DNA of 64,000 nt from Marinobacter aromaticivorans (GTDB lineage Bacteria > Pseudomonadota > Gammaproteobacteria > Pseudomonadales > Oleiphilaceae), in NCBI RefSeq assembly GCF_002806975.1, contig NZ_NIHD01000012.1:1-64000 (forward strand), written 5' to 3'. A program made the translations under genes and the position numbers. The notes beneath the pieces were generated by a model, which did not search any database, was not told the origin of the DNA, and saw only the letters and a list, made by a program, of their open reading frames with translations. The first letter of the stretch is position 1. The number at the start of each line of letters is the position of its first letter. Below are positions 20,118-29,900 of this stretch, in pieces.

Positions 20118-20993
20118 ATGACCATTCAGAGCCGTTACAGGGGGCGTTTTGCGCCCTCACCCACCGGGCCGCTGCACTTTGGCTCGCTTGTTACAGCTCT
20201 GGCGAGCTATCTGGAAGCAAACTCACGCCATGGACAATGGCTGGTGCGTATTGAAGATCTCGACCCCCTCCGGGAACCGCCCGAGGCCACCGGCGAAATC
20301 CTCAACAGCCTTGACGCCCACGGCCTGTTTCCAGACGAACCGGTGTGCTTCCAGTCCCGGCGCCATGACGCCTACCAGGAGGCTATAGAGCGCCTGCTGG
20401 GTAGCGGCCGGGCCTATCGCTGCAGTTGCTCCCGCAAACAACTTCAGGCCAATAACGGCCGGCATCCGCAGAATTGCAGAAACAGGCACTTTGCAACACT
20501 GGATGAGCCATTCGCCATCCGCTTTGCTCTGGATGATGAGCAAAGCCGGTGGCAGGACCAGCTACTGGGCCCGCAGCAACAGGTTGTTCGGGCCGAAATC
20601 GACGACCCTGTGATTTTGCGCAAGGAAGGCTTTTTCGCCTATCAGCTTGCTGTGGTGGTCGATGATATCGAGCAGGGCATTACAGATGTTGTGCGCGGCT
20701 CAGACCTGCTGGATATGACTGCCCAGCAAATCCAGATTTACCGGGCGCTGGATGCGACTCCACCACGCTGGCTGCATATCCCTGTAATCCTTAACGAACA
20801 GGGACAAAAACTCAGCAAGCAGAACCATGCCCCGGCGCTGGATGACGCTACGCCGGTAAACAATCTGTTCGCGGCATTAAACGCACTGAACCAGCAGCCA
20901 CCGCAATCCCTGCTGGCGGGGTCAGTGGACCAGCTTCTGGAATGGGGCTGCAAGCACTGGAAACGCAGAGCCGTTCACCTGACACGCCGCTAG
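20118..20993 (+). CDS. gluQ: Glutamyl-Q tRNA(Asp) synthetase
   Basis: Truncated GluRS paralogue that attaches glutamate to queuosine in the tRNA-Asp anticodon. At 291 residues it has the catalytic core only: GRFAPSPTGPLHFGSL (HIGH-equivalent HFGS) near the N-terminus, an inserted Cys-rich zinc region (CSCSRKQL...CRNRH) and the KMSKS-equivalent KLSKQN. It lacks the anticodon-binding domain. The dksA-gluQ arrangement is conserved in gammaproteobacteria. Confidence 0.95.
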   Translation: MTIQSRYRGRFAPSPTGPLHFGSLVTALASYLEANSRHGQWLVRIEDLDPLREPPEATGEILNSLDAHGLFPDEPVCFQSRRHDAYQEAIERLLGSGRAYRCSCSRKQLQANNGRHPQNCRNRHFATLDEPFAIRFALDDEQSRWQDQLLGPQQQVVRAEIDDPVILRKEGFFAYQLAVVVDDIEQGITDVVRGSDLLDMTAQQIQIYRALDATPPRWLHIPVILNEQGQKLSKQNHAPALDDATPVNNLFAALNALNQQPPQSLLAGSVDQLLEWGCKHWKRRAVHLTRR

Positions 20994-21042
20994 CGGTCGT
21001 GGTATAAAGCCCTTACAAACTTCAGAGCGGATCGCACGCCGG

Positions 21043-21219
21043 ATGTATATCTATCGCCTGGTTTTTCTTCTGGTTCTGGCCATCTATATTTTTTCACCCA
21101 ATATTCTCGACTGGTGGACCTCTCCCGGCAACGCCTGGTACAGCCCTTTCATAATCTGGGCCGGGCTTATTGCCATTGGTTTCTGGCTGGAGTGGCGGCG
21201 GGACCCCAATGAGTTTTAG
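21043..21219 (+). CDS. Small membrane protein overlapping cbrA (CbrX-like)
   Basis: A 58-codon ORF starts at ATG 21043 (MYIYRLVFLLVLAIYIF...) and ends with TAG 21217. It encodes two hydrophobic helices separated by a Trp-rich turn (DWWTS) and a short charged tail (WRRDPNEF). Its last 11 nt overlap the cbrA start, so cbrA translation is likely coupled to it. A small ORF in this position (cbrX) has, as I recall, been reported upstream of cbrA in Pseudomonas putida. It is easily missed because of its length. Confidence 0.75.
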   Translation: MYIYRLVFLLVLAIYIFSPNILDWWTSPGNAWYSPFIIWAGLIAIGFWLEWRRDPNEF

Positions 21220-24172
21220 TGCGTCCGGGCTGCTATTCGCCAGCCTGCTGTACCTGATCCTCCTGTTCGGCATTGCCTGGATCACAGAGCGCGGCACGAT
21301 ACCGCGCCACTGGGTGCGCCACCCCCTGGTTTACACGCTCAGCCTGGGTGTATACGCCGGCATATGGGCGGTCTATGCTGCTGTGGGTATGGCTGCTGAG
21401 TCCGGTTACGGATTTCTGGCCTACTACCTCGGCATCAGTGGCGCCTTTTTACTGGCACCTGTGTTGCTCAACCCCATTATGCGGATTGGCCGCGCGTATC
21501 AGCTAACCTCCCTGGCCGATCTTTTTGCCTACCGGTATCGCAGCCAGTGGGCAGGAACACTGGTTACCCTTTGCTCCGGCGGCGCCATCCTGTCTCTGCT
21601 GAGCATGCAGATACAGGCGGTCTCAACATCCGCCAGCATTCTTGCACCCGACACCTCACCACACCTGATCAGTATCATGTTCAGCATCATTGTTGTGCTG
21701 TTCGCCATGCTTTTTGGTGCCCGCCGCAACCAGGAGATGGAGAATCACCCAGGGCTGGTGCTTGCCATTGCCTTCGATTCGCTGGTCAAACTGGCAGCCT
21801 TGCTGGTGCTTGCCGGCGTTATTCTGTTCGCGGTATTCGACGGCATGGGCGGCCTGGAGGCCTGGCTTGCCGGCAATACCACCCCGGCAACCACCATGTC
21901 TCTGAGCATCGACGATGGCAGCTGGCGCGCGCTGATGCTGATGTCTTTTGCAGGAGCGCTGGTGTTACCGCACATGTACCACATGACCTTCAGCGAGAGC
22001 CCGTCGCCAAAAGCGCTTGCGAAAGCCAGCTGGGGCCTGCCACTTTATCTGCTGCTATTGGGAATACCGGTGCCGCTGATTCTTTGGGGCGGCCAGGAAC
22101 TGGCGGTAACCACTGGCCCCAACTTTTACACACTGGGTATTGCCCAGGCACTGGAAAGCCCGGCACTGACTTTGTTCATGTACATTGCGGGGCTTTCGGC
22201 CGCCAGCGGGTTGATGATTGTAAGCACCCTGGCCCTGGCAGGCATGGTTCTCAACCATGTGGTCCTGCCCCTGAAAACGCCGAAGGACCAGGGCGACATC
22301 TACCGGTGGCTGCAGTGGGTCAAGCGCATGCTGATTGCCGCCATCATTATGCTGGCACTGCTGTTCCACGAAACCCTTGGTAAAAACCTGGACCTGTCCA
22401 TTCTGGGAGCCATCTCCCTTGCCGGAACCCTGCAACTGCTGCCCGGTGCCCTCGGCGTCATATACTGGCCTGAGGGTAACCGCCGCGGGTTAATTGCCGG
22501 GCTGATTACGGGGCTGGTTATCTGGCTTGTCACTCTGGTACTGCCTTTCTCCCACACCGCCAGTCTGCTGGACTGGCTGAACGCACCAATAGTTCCGGAT
22601 TACAGCAACTGGCATATATTCACATTTGTCAGCCTGACCGCAAACGTATCGGTATTTGCGTTGATCTCGGTGCTCAGCACCAGCACCAGTGAGGAAACCA
22701 GCGCTGCCCAGGCCTGCTCCATGGGCGCTCTGTCACGCCCGCAAAGGCGTGAATTGCTGGCGAGTTCGTCCGCAGATTTTGTGCGCCAGTTGGCGGAACC
22801 CCTGGGCTTTGATGTGGCCCGGCGCGAAATTGAACGGGCCCTGTCACAACTGAAGCTACCGAGTGTCGAGTATCGCCCTTATCAGCTCAGGCGCCTGCGC
22901 GACCAGGTTGAAATCAATCTCTCCGGATTACTCGGGCCAGCTGTTGCCCGGGACATGGTTAAACGTAACCTTGGCTTCAAACCTCTGGCACGGGGCGGCA
23001 CCGCTCAGGATATACGCTACGTTGAGCGTGCCCTGGGAGAGTATCAGAACCGGCTAACCGGGTTGGCCGGCGAACTGGACAACCTGCGCCGGCATTACCG
23101 CCAAACGCTTCACAACCTTCCGATCCCGGCCTGTTCCGTTGGCGAGGATGGCGAAATCCTGATGTGGAACCAGGCCATGGAAGAACTGACCGGCATCACC
23201 GCCGATGACGTTGTGGGAGCCAGGCTGATGGCTTTGCCCGATCACTGGCATCACCTGCTGGATGATTTCAACAGCGGAGCGGACCTGCACCGTTACAAAC
23301 ACCGGCTGGATCTGAAAGGCCGACCGCACTGGCTGAACCTTCACAAGGCAGCACTGAGTGGCCCCGACCACCCGGATGGCGGCAGCATCATACTGGTGGA
23401 AGACCAGACTGAGACCCGGCTACTGGAAGATGAATTGATGCACAGTGAGCGGCTGGCATCCGTTGGCAGGCTGGCAGCCGGTGTTGCCCATGAAATCGGC
23501 AACCCGGTAACCGGCATTTCCTCTCTGGCCCAGAACCTCAAGCTTGAGACCGACAACCCGGACATTCTGGAAACCGCGGACCAGATCCAGCAACAGACCC
23601 GTCGTATATCCACTATTCTGCAATCACTGATGAACTTTGCCCGCACGGGTAACCACGCCCAGGCGAACCGTTACGAGCCGGTGAGCATCCGTCGATGTGT
23701 GGATGAATCCAGCAACCTGCTGTCTCTCAGCAGCGAAGGAATGGGCATTCACTACATTAACGACTGCCCGGAGACCCTTCAGGTTCTGGGTGATGAACAG
23801 CGGCTTGTGCAGGTGTTCGTCAACCTTCTGGCCAACGCCCGGGATGCCTCCCCGGTAGGTGGCTCCATTCGGGTGACTGGCCAGCAAGACGGCTACTCGG
23901 CTATCATCGAGGTTGTTGATCAGGGCTCGGGCATTCCCGTGGACAAGCTTGATCACGTTTTCGAGCCCTTCTACACCACCAAGGCACCAAACAAGGGAAC
24001 GGGTCTTGGTTTATCGCTGGTATACAGCATTATTGAAGAACACTATGGCAACATTCAGGTCGAAAGCCCTGCCGACCCGGAGACCGGAGCCGGCACCCGC
24101 GTTCGACTGAAGCTGCCTGCTTATGAGCCGGAGGTCGCCAGCTCCGCCACCCGACCGAATGACAGATCCTGA
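21209..24172 (+). CDS. cbrA: Sensor histidine kinase CbrA (SLC5-transporter-like)
   Basis: Membrane sensor kinase of the CbrAB carbon/nitrogen control system. From ATG 21209 it is 987 residues. The N-terminal ~480 residues form about 13 helices like a sodium:solute symporter, followed by a STAC-like linker, a PAS domain (about 620-720), the HisKA dimerisation box with phospho-acceptor H761 in [11 protein letters not shown], and an ATPase domain with DQGSGIP and GTGLGL G-boxes. Thirteen extra codons upstream (to 21170) are less likely, given the overlap with the small ORF. cbrB follows with a short overlap or 7-nt gap, depending on its start. Confidence 0.95.
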   Translation: MSFSASGLLFASLLYLILLFGIAWITERGTIPRHWVRHPLVYTLSLGVYAGIWAVYAAVGMAAESGYGFLAYYLGISGAFLLAPVLLNPIMRIGRAYQLTSLADLFAYRYRSQWAGTLVTLCSGGAILSLLSMQIQAVSTSASILAPDTSPHLISIMFSIIVVLFAMLFGARRNQEMENHPGLVLAIAFDSLVKLAALLVLAGVILFAVFDGMGGLEAWLAGNTTPATTMSLSIDDGSWRALMLMSFAGALVLPHMYHMTFSESPSPKALAKASWGLPLYLLLLGIPVPLILWGGQELAVTTGPNFYTLGIAQALESPALTLFMYIAGLSAASGLMIVSTLALAGMVLNHVVLPLKTPKDQGDIYRWLQWVKRMLIAAIIMLALLFHETLGKNLDLSILGAISLAGTLQLLPGALGVIYWPEGNRRGLIAGLITGLVIWLVTLVLPFSHTASLLDWLNAPIVPDYSNWHIFTFVSLTANVSVFALISVLSTSTSEETSAAQACSMGALSRPQRRELLASSSADFVRQLAEPLGFDVARREIERALSQLKLPSVEYRPYQLRRLRDQVEINLSGLLGPAVARDMVKRNLGFKPLARGGTAQDIRYVERALGEYQNRLTGLAGELDNLRRHYRQTLHNLPIPACSVGEDGEILMWNQAMEELTGITADDVVGARLMALPDHWHHLLDDFNSGADLHRYKHRLDLKGRPHWLNLHKAALSGPDHPDGGSIILVEDQTETRLLEDELMHSERLASVGRLAAGVAHEIGNPVTGISSLAQNLKLETDNPDILETADQIQQQTRRISTILQSLMNFARTGNHAQANRYEPVSIRRCVDESSNLLSLSSEGMGIHYINDCPETLQVLGDEQRLVQVFVNLLANARDASPVGGSIRVTGQQDGYSAIIEVVDQGSGIPVDKLDHVFEPFYTTKAPNKGTGLGLSLVYSIIEEHYGNIQVESPADPETGAGTRVRLKLPAYEPEVASSATRPNDRS

Positions 24173-24179
24173 GACTGCT

Positions 24180-25577
24180 ATGCCCCGTATTCTGATCGTG
24201 GAAGATGAAGACATTATTCGCTCCGCTGTTCGCAAGCTGTTGCTGCACGCAGGGTATGAGGTTGACGATGTCGGTTCGGTAGAAGAGGCCGAGCAGAACC
24301 ACGATCCTGACCAGTTTGACCTGATTATTTCCGATCTGCGCCTGCCCGGTGCCGCCGGCACAGAACTGATCAACCGGGCACCAAACACGCCCGTGTTGAT
24401 CATGACCAGCTACGCCAGCCTGCGCTCGGCAGTGGATTCCATGAAAATGGGAGCCGTGGAATACATAGCCAAGCCTTTTGACCATGACGAAATGCTGGCT
24501 GCGGTGGAGAGCATTCTGGCCCGCACCATGTCTGCAACCCCCGAGCGCCAGGGTGAAACAGGCTTACCGTCAGAAAATGGAGACCCTGCTAGCATCATGT
24601 ATGGCCAGTGCGAGGCCATGCAGCGCGTATTCACATTGATCCGAAAAGTGGCGCCGACAGAAACAACCGTGCTTGTACAGGGGGAATCCGGCACCGGTAA
24701 GGAACTGGTGGCCCGGGCACTACATCTTTTAAGCCCTCGCGCTGCCAAACCACTGATCTCGGTAAACTGTGCCGCTATCCCGGAAAGCCTTATTGAATCC
24801 GAATTGTTCGGCCATGAGAAAGGCGCCTTTACCGGCGCAGTATCCGCGAGAACCGGCCTGATCGAGGCTGCGGATGGCGGCAGCCTTTTCCTCGATGAAA
24901 TCGGTGAACTGCCTGCTGAAGCACAGGCCCGCCTGCTGCGTGTATTGCAGGAAAGCGAAATCCGCAAGGTGGGTTCAACCCAGAGCCGGAAGGTAAACGT
25001 GCGCATGATCGCCGCAACCCACCGCAATCTCAAAGCAATGACCCGCACGGGCGAGTTCCGGGAAGACCTCTACTATCGCCTGAACGTGATGCAGATACGT
25101 ATTCCGCCTCTGCGGGAACGCCAGAGCGATATTCTGGGGCTGGCCCGGCGCTTCCTGGCCAGACTGGGGGAAAAAGTGGGCAAACCCAACCTGAACCTCA
25201 GCCCCGAGGCCATGCGGGCACTTGAACGGCACCGATGGCCCGGTAATGTGCGGGAACTGGAAAACGCGATCGAGCGCGCCAGCATTCTATGTGACGGCGA
25301 TGTTATTACACCGTCCCTGCTGGATCTCGACAGTGAAGACGGTGACGAGTACATCCCGGAGACCCTGGTAGAAGGTAACCACCAACAGCTCCCGTCCCGC
25401 GATGCAGACAGCGCCAATGATCTGTCGCTGGAAGATTATTTCCAGCATTTTGTGCTTGAAAACCAGGACCGCATGAGCGAGACCGAACTGGCTCAAAAAC
25501 TGGGCATTAGCCGAAAATCCCTTTGGGAGCGCCGCCAACGCCTTGGGATTCCCCGCAAGAAAACCTCAGGAAACTGA
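24180..25577 (+). CDS. cbrB: Sigma-54-dependent response regulator CbrB
   Basis: NtrC-family activator partnered with CbrA. 465 residues from ATG 24180 ([11 protein letters not shown]). The receiver domain has phospho-acceptor D52 in ISDLRLPG. The AAA+ domain has Walker A GESGTGKE at about 168-175, the sigma-54 contact loop GAFTGA and Walker [10 protein letters not shown] Fis-type helix-turn-helix ([18 protein letters not shown]) closes the protein. ATG 24159 ([10 protein letters not shown]) is an alternative start overlapping cbrA. In Pseudomonas CbrB switches on the crcZ RNA gene located immediately downstream, matching the layout here. Confidence 0.96.
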   Translation: MPRILIVEDEDIIRSAVRKLLLHAGYEVDDVGSVEEAEQNHDPDQFDLIISDLRLPGAAGTELINRAPNTPVLIMTSYASLRSAVDSMKMGAVEYIAKPFDHDEMLAAVESILARTMSATPERQGETGLPSENGDPASIMYGQCEAMQRVFTLIRKVAPTETTVLVQGESGTGKELVARALHLLSPRAAKPLISVNCAAIPESLIESELFGHEKGAFTGAVSARTGLIEAADGGSLFLDEIGELPAEAQARLLRVLQESEIRKVGSTQSRKVNVRMIAATHRNLKAMTRTGEFREDLYYRLNVMQIRIPPLRERQSDILGLARRFLARLGEKVGKPNLNLSPEAMRALERHRWPGNVRELENAIERASILCDGDVITPSLLDLDSEDGDEYIPETLVEGNHQQLPSRDADSANDLSLEDYFQHFVLENQDRMSETELAQKLGISRKSLWERRQRLGIPRKKTSGN

Positions 25578-25644
25578 CACCGCCAGTATAAACCGGGCTG
25601 CCGGCCTGTAATGGATGCGGGAAAACCATGAACCATGACTCAGC

Positions 25645-25730
25645 TGTTACCGCATGTTCCTCTTGGTAACACTTACCAGAAAAATCGACTGTTTCGGGTA
25701 ACACTTACACCGGATACGGGGTAACACTTA
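25645..25730 (+). promoter_or_regulatory. Candidate CbrB-binding sites upstream of crcZ-like RNA
   Basis: An inverted pair TGTTAC (25645-25650) - 15 nt - GTAACA (25666-25671) is followed by two further copies of the right half. GTAACACTTA occurs at 25666, 25698 and 25721, three direct repeats. They lie about 55-135 bp upstream of the sigma-54 promoter, the usual range for NtrC-type enhancers. TGTTAC/GTAACA half-sites are, as I recall, the CbrB recognition element at Pseudomonas crcZ. Confidence 0.75.
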
Positions 25731-25777
25731 TACCGCTCTAAAAGTTAAACCACTGTTAATAAAGAGTTTTCAAAAAC

Positions 25778-25793
25778 TGGCACAGCATCTGCA
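25778..25793 (+). promoter_or_regulatory. Sigma-54 (-24/-12) promoter of crcZ-like RNA
   Basis: TGGCACAGCATCTGCA has the invariant GG (25779-25780) and GC (25791-25792) separated by exactly 10 nt, a perfect TGGCAC -24 element and TGCA at -12. Predicted transcription start is about 25803-25805. Confidence 0.85.
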
Positions 25794-25803
25794 ACTACTT
25801 AAG

Positions 25804-26189
25804 CGCACGACAATAAGAACAAGAGTGACAAAGCAGCGCCTCAACAAAAACAAAAAGCTGCGGGAATACGTTCAGCAACAAAAACAAATATAGAACGTGA
25901 GCGAACTGAGTGTTTTGGGTACTTTGCTTTTTTGGTAGTCCCTTGGCACGTGTGAGTTGTAGAGATGCAGAGAAGAACCACCCTTGAGGTGGCGCCGCAC
26001 CTACCAATAGCTTGCTCGATGTCGTTGACTGCTCATTGTGTTCAAAGCTTTCCGTTTGCACTGCTGAGAAGCCCCGGTCTTGGGGATATACAGTGGGGTA
26101 CAAAAACGAAGAAAAATCCCGGCAAGAATAAAAATAATGCAGATCGTCAACGTTTTGAGGGCGGATTCGTGAAAGCGGATCCGCCTTTT
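25804..26189 (+). ncRNA. crcZ: CrcZ-like small RNA (Hfq/Crc titrating RNA)
   Basis: About 385 nt between cbrB and pcnB with no convincing protein gene. It starts at a sigma-54 promoter and ends at a terminator hairpin. The transcript begins GCACGACAATAAGAACAAG and carries A-rich AAnAAn runs at 25812-25823, 25843-25857, 25877-25890, 26102-26117 and 26124-26138. These are the CA motifs through which Pseudomonas CrcZ (about 370-400 nt, same genomic slot) binds Hfq/Crc and relieves carbon catabolite repression. Gene order, promoter class, size, motif content and terminator all agree. No expression evidence is available here. Confidence 0.85.
26160..26189 (+). terminator. Rho-independent terminator of crcZ-like RNA
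   Basis: GGCGGAT (26160-26166) pairs with ATCCGCC (26179-26185), followed by TTTTAATTAT. It separates the RNA gene from pcnB, whose ATG lies 95 nt further on. Confidence 0.75.
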
Positions 26190-26284
26190 AATTATCCGTG
26201 CACTCGAGATTACAGGGCAAACGTGTGCAAATCCTGTTCAAACCGTTAAACTTACGGTTTTGCTCAACGCAACCACGGATCTCA

Positions 26285-27667
26285 ATGCCAAAAACACTCT
26301 CCTCCATTTTCGAGCAGTCCGTCGACAAACTCCGCTCTTTCCTCCCCGGAAACGGGAAAAAAAAGGCCCGGGCCTATCAGCGACGGGAAATACCCAGAGA
26401 CCAGCATAATGTCTCGCGGTCCTCTATCAGCGAGCCTGCCAAAAAGGTTCTCAGCCGGCTCAACAAATCCGGCTATGAGGCCTACCTGGTGGGCGGCAGT
26501 GTACGCGACGTGCTTCTTGGCCAGCGACCCAAAGACTTCGATATTGCCACCAACGCCATCCCTGAAGAAGTACACGACCTGTTCCGCAATTCCCGCCTTA
26601 TAGGGCGCCGCTTCCGCATTGTGCACGTTGTGTTCGGCCGTGAGGTCATTGAGGTCACTACCTTTCGTGGCAACGCCACCGACGCCCAGGACGACAGCGT
26701 TGATGATGACCGCAAAACCAGCGAACACGGCCTGCTGTTACGGGACAATGTTTACGGTACCCAGGAAGAAGACGCCCTGCGCCGTGACTTTACCGTCAAC
26801 GCGCTTTACTACTGCATCCGGAATTTCACCGTTGTCGACTTTGCCAACGGCATCGAAGACCTGCGTAACCGGCAACTGCGGCTTATTGGCGACCCGGAAA
26901 CCCGCTACCGTGAAGACCCGGTGCGCATGCTCCGTGCCATTCGCTTTGCCGCCAAACTGGGCTTTGAAATAGAACCGGAAACCGAAGCCCCGATCCACCA
27001 GCTTGCCCCTTTGCTGACCCACATTCCTCCGGCCCGGCTGTTCGAGGAAGTGCTGAAACTGTTTTCCGCAGGCTACGGCGAGGCCACTTACGATCTGCTT
27101 ACCCGTTACAACCTGCTGGCACCGCTGTTTCCCGAAACTGTGAAGGCTATCGAAGCTGGCGAGCCGGATGAACTGATTCGCCAGGCACTGCGCAATACGG
27201 ATGCCCGCATCGCCCAGGGCAAGTCGGTAACACCTTACTTTCTGTTTGCTGCCATGCTCTGGCCAGCGCTGCAGAAGGAATGGCGCCACCGGCAGGATAA
27301 CGGAGACCCGGTGCAACCAGCGCTGCACGGGGCGATCGGCAAGGTTATCGGGCGCCAGGTACAGGCAACCTCGATACCCAAGCGTTTCTCGGGGCCGATG
27401 AAGGAAATATGGGAGTTGCAGATGCGCCTGCCCCGCAGACACGGCAAGCGGGCGTTCGTGACCATGAGCCACCCGCGATTTCGTGCCGCTTACGACTTCC
27501 TGCTGGTGCGGGAAGCCTGCGGTGAGATTGAACCCGGCCTGGGCGACTGGTGGACCGAGTTTCAGCGGCTGGATGAGCGCGGGCAAGAGCGGATGCTTTC
27601 AGAGCTCAGCAGCGACACCCCCAAAAAGCGCCGCCGGCGCAAACCGGTCAAACGGCCCGCTCCCTGA
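26285..27667 (+). CDS. pcnB: Poly(A) polymerase I
   Basis: Adds 3' poly(A) tails that promote RNA decay. 460 residues from ATG 26285 (MPKTLSSIF). The class II nucleotidyltransferase signature GGSVRDVLLG...KDFDIATNA is intact, with the DFTVNALYY and RKLIGDP-like (here LRLIGDP) helices, and the C-terminus is strongly basic (KKRRRRKPVKR). The frame is open from 26198, but that part overlaps the region just after the sRNA terminator and does not look coding. The stop overlaps the folK ATG by one base (TGATG). Confidence 0.95.
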   Translation: MPKTLSSIFEQSVDKLRSFLPGNGKKKARAYQRREIPRDQHNVSRSSISEPAKKVLSRLNKSGYEAYLVGGSVRDVLLGQRPKDFDIATNAIPEEVHDLFRNSRLIGRRFRIVHVVFGREVIEVTTFRGNATDAQDDSVDDDRKTSEHGLLLRDNVYGTQEEDALRRDFTVNALYYCIRNFTVVDFANGIEDLRNRQLRLIGDPETRYREDPVRMLRAIRFAAKLGFEIEPETEAPIHQLAPLLTHIPPARLFEEVLKLFSAGYGEATYDLLTRYNLLAPLFPETVKAIEAGEPDELIRQALRNTDARIAQGKSVTPYFLFAAMLWPALQKEWRHRQDNGDPVQPALHGAIGKVIGRQVQATSIPKRFSGPMKEIWELQMRLPRRHGKRAFVTMSHPRFRAAYDFLLVREACGEIEPGLGDWWTEFQRLDERGQERMLSELSSDTPKKRRRRKPVKRPAP

Positions 27668-28164
27668 TGAGAACCGATGCCTTTATCGGCCTGGGCAGCA
27701 ATCTGCAGGAACCAGCTGTCCAGCTTGCAAGGGCTGTGGCAGAACTGGCGGCCCTGCCCGGTACAGTACTGGTTGCGCAGTCGCCTTTTTACGCCAGCAG
27801 CCCAGTAGGCCCGCAGGACCAGCCTGATTTTGTCAATGGTGTTGCCTGGCTCTCCACAGGGCTTGCGCCACACGCTCTGCTCGACCACCTCCAGGCAATT
27901 GAACAGGCACACGGGCGGGAGCGACTAAGGCACTGGGGGCCACGCACACTGGATCTTGACCTGCTGATTTATGGCAACCGGGTGCTGAATGACGACCGGC
28001 TTACCGTCCCCCACCGGGAACTGGCAAACCGGGATTTTGCCCTGCAACCCTTGCTGGACCTTAAACCGGATCTCATACTGCCGGGAGGTACTACAATCGC
28101 CTCCCTTAGGGCACAATGCCCGGACAACCGGTTGCGCCGACTTCCACCTCCGGATTACCCTTAG
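27667..28164 (+). CDS. folK: HPPK, folate synthesis pyrophosphokinase (copy 1)
   Basis: Transfers pyrophosphate from ATP to 6-hydroxymethyl-dihydropterin in folate synthesis. 165 residues with FIGLGSNLQEP at the N-terminus, SPFYASSPVG, DFVNGVA, the RHWGPRTLDLDLLIYG metal/ATP motif and the late PHRELANRDFALQPL block, all canonical for HPPK. It overlaps pcnB by one base and precedes panB by about 60 nt. A more divergent second copy lies at 31545-32069. Confidence 0.95.
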   Translation: MRTDAFIGLGSNLQEPAVQLARAVAELAALPGTVLVAQSPFYASSPVGPQDQPDFVNGVAWLSTGLAPHALLDHLQAIEQAHGRERLRHWGPRTLDLDLLIYGNRVLNDDRLTVPHRELANRDFALQPLLDLKPDLILPGGTTIASLRAQCPDNRLRRLPPPDYP

Positions 28165-28225
28165 CAATTAAACACCGGTTACCCCGGCCCGGTTTTGGCC
28201 CACCTACCCAAAAGGCAAGGATTCT

Positions 28226-29020
28226 ATGGCTGTTACCATCAATACCCTGCGGGAATACAAGCAAAAAGGCGAAGCCTTTGCAGCGCTCACCTCCTACGAC
28301 GCCACGTTTGCCCAGGTGGTCAGCGAAGCCGGCGTAGACGTTCTCCTGATTGGCGACTCGCTGGGCATGGTTCTTCAGGGTCATGACAGCACACTACCCG
28401 TCACCATGGACCAGATCGTTTACCATGTGAGCTGCGTTGCAAAAGGCAACCGGGGCGCGCTGATCATGGCCGACATGCCATTCATGAGTTATGGCACTGT
28501 GGATGCTGCCCTTGAGAACGCTGCAGAACTCATGCGCGCAGGTGCTCACATGGTCAAGTTGGAAGGCACTGACTGGATGAAAGATACCATCACAGCGCTC
28601 ACTGAACGGGCTGTACCTGTGTGCGCCCATCTGGGCCTGACGCCCCAGTTCGTCAACAAGTTCGGCGGGTACAAGGTTCAGGGCCGCGATGAGCGCTCGG
28701 CGGAAATAATGATCGAACACGCCTGCGAACTGGAGGCTGCCGGAGCTGACGTCATTTTGCTGGAGTGCGTTCCGGCACCGCTGGCGGCCAGGATTTCCCA
28801 GGCCGTCAAGGCGCCGGTAATCGGAATTGGCGCCGGCGCAGACACAGATGGCCAGATTCTGGTACTGCACGACATGCTCGGTATTACAACGGGCCGAAAA
28901 CCCCGTTTCGTAAAAAACTTTCTGGCCGAAAACGGCTCCATTCAGGAAGCCATTGCTGCCTACGCCAAAGCCGTGCGTGAGCGCACATTCCCTGCTGAGG
29001 AGCATACGTTCAAGGCATGA
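28226..29020 (+). CDS. panB: 3-methyl-2-oxobutanoate hydroxymethyltransferase
   Basis: First committed step of pantothenate synthesis, making ketopantoate with methylene-THF. The 264-residue protein shows SYDATFAQ, the metal-binding [17 protein letters not shown] block, HLGLTPQ and [18 protein letters not shown]. Its product is used, after PanE-type reduction, by PanC encoded next; the panB TGA overlaps the panC ATG (ATGA). An AAGG ribosome site lies upstream. Confidence 0.97.
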   Translation: MAVTINTLREYKQKGEAFAALTSYDATFAQVVSEAGVDVLLIGDSLGMVLQGHDSTLPVTMDQIVYHVSCVAKGNRGALIMADMPFMSYGTVDAALENAAELMRAGAHMVKLEGTDWMKDTITALTERAVPVCAHLGLTPQFVNKFGGYKVQGRDERSAEIMIEHACELEAAGADVILLECVPAPLAARISQAVKAPVIGIGAGADTDGQILVLHDMLGITTGRKPRFVKNFLAENGSIQEAIAAYAKAVRERTFPAEEHTFKA

Positions 29021-29865
29021 GAACCGTCCATTCACTGAAAGAGTTGCGTACCATCCTGCGCGGTTACCGCCAGCAGGAAAAAACCGTTGGCCTGGTACCT
29101 ACCATGGGGAATCTGCATGAAGGGCACATATCACTGGTGCGCAAAGCTGCCGAAGCTGCGGACGTTGTTGTCACCAGTATTTTTGTCAACCCGATGCAGT
29201 TTGGTGCCAACGAGGACCTCGACACCTACCCGCGCACCCTGATAGATGACCAGGAGATGCTCGGTGCAGCCGGCAACACCCTGGTGTTCGCGCCCTCTGC
29301 AGAAGAGGTTTATCCGGATGGCCTCGCAAGGCACACCCGGGTAGTGGTGCCGGAGGTCAGTGAAGGGCACTGCGGTGCCAGTCGTCCAGGGCATTTTGAA
29401 GGTGTTGCGACAGTGGTTTCCGTACTGTTCAACATGATTCAGCCAGACTTTGCCGTGTTCGGCGAGAAAGATTTCCAGCAACTGGCGGTCATCCGCAAAA
29501 TGACGCGGGATCTGATGATTCCCGTGGAAGTGATTGGGGCACCCACGGTGCGGGAAGAAGACGGACTGGCAAAAAGCTCACGCAACGGCTATCTGTCTGC
29601 AGAGGAGCGTAGCCTGGCTCCGGTTATTTATCAGACACTGCAAGCCACCGCCGCAAAAATAACAGGCGGGCGCACCGATTTTCCGACGCTCGCCCAGGAA
29701 GCCGCTTCCAGCCTGCGCGACGCCGGCTTGCGTCTGGATTATTTCAACATTGCCAACAGCGAGACCCTGAAGCCTGCCGCGCCGGAAGACCAAAACATTA
29801 CACTGCTGGTGGCCGCCTTCCTCGGCACCACCCGGCTGATTGATAATATCTCGATCAGTCGCTGA
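29017..29865 (+). CDS. panC: Pantothenate synthetase
   Basis: ATP-dependent ligation of pantoate and beta-alanine. 282 residues with the nucleotidyl-transferase HIGH-type motif in [29 protein letters not shown] and the KMSK-like loop KSSRNGYLS. It overlaps panB by 4 nt, implying translational coupling. pgi follows 35 nt downstream with its own AGGA ribosome site. Confidence 0.97.
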   Translation: MRTVHSLKELRTILRGYRQQEKTVGLVPTMGNLHEGHISLVRKAAEAADVVVTSIFVNPMQFGANEDLDTYPRTLIDDQEMLGAAGNTLVFAPSAEEVYPDGLARHTRVVVPEVSEGHCGASRPGHFEGVATVVSVLFNMIQPDFAVFGEKDFQQLAVIRKMTRDLMIPVEVIGAPTVREEDGLAKSSRNGYLSAEERSLAPVIYQTLQATAAKITGGRTDFPTLAQEAASSLRDAGLRLDYFNIANSETLKPAAPEDQNITLLVAAFLGTTRLIDNISISR

Positions 29866-29900
29866 GACACGATACAAATGCACCAGGAAAGGACTCTCTG

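Noticed and set aside
25965..26249. 94-codon plus-strand frame inside the cbrB-pcnB interval
   Set aside because: No domain-like sequence and no convincing ribosome site; it crosses the sRNA terminator. The minus-strand frame 25795-26103 is rejected for the same lack of support.
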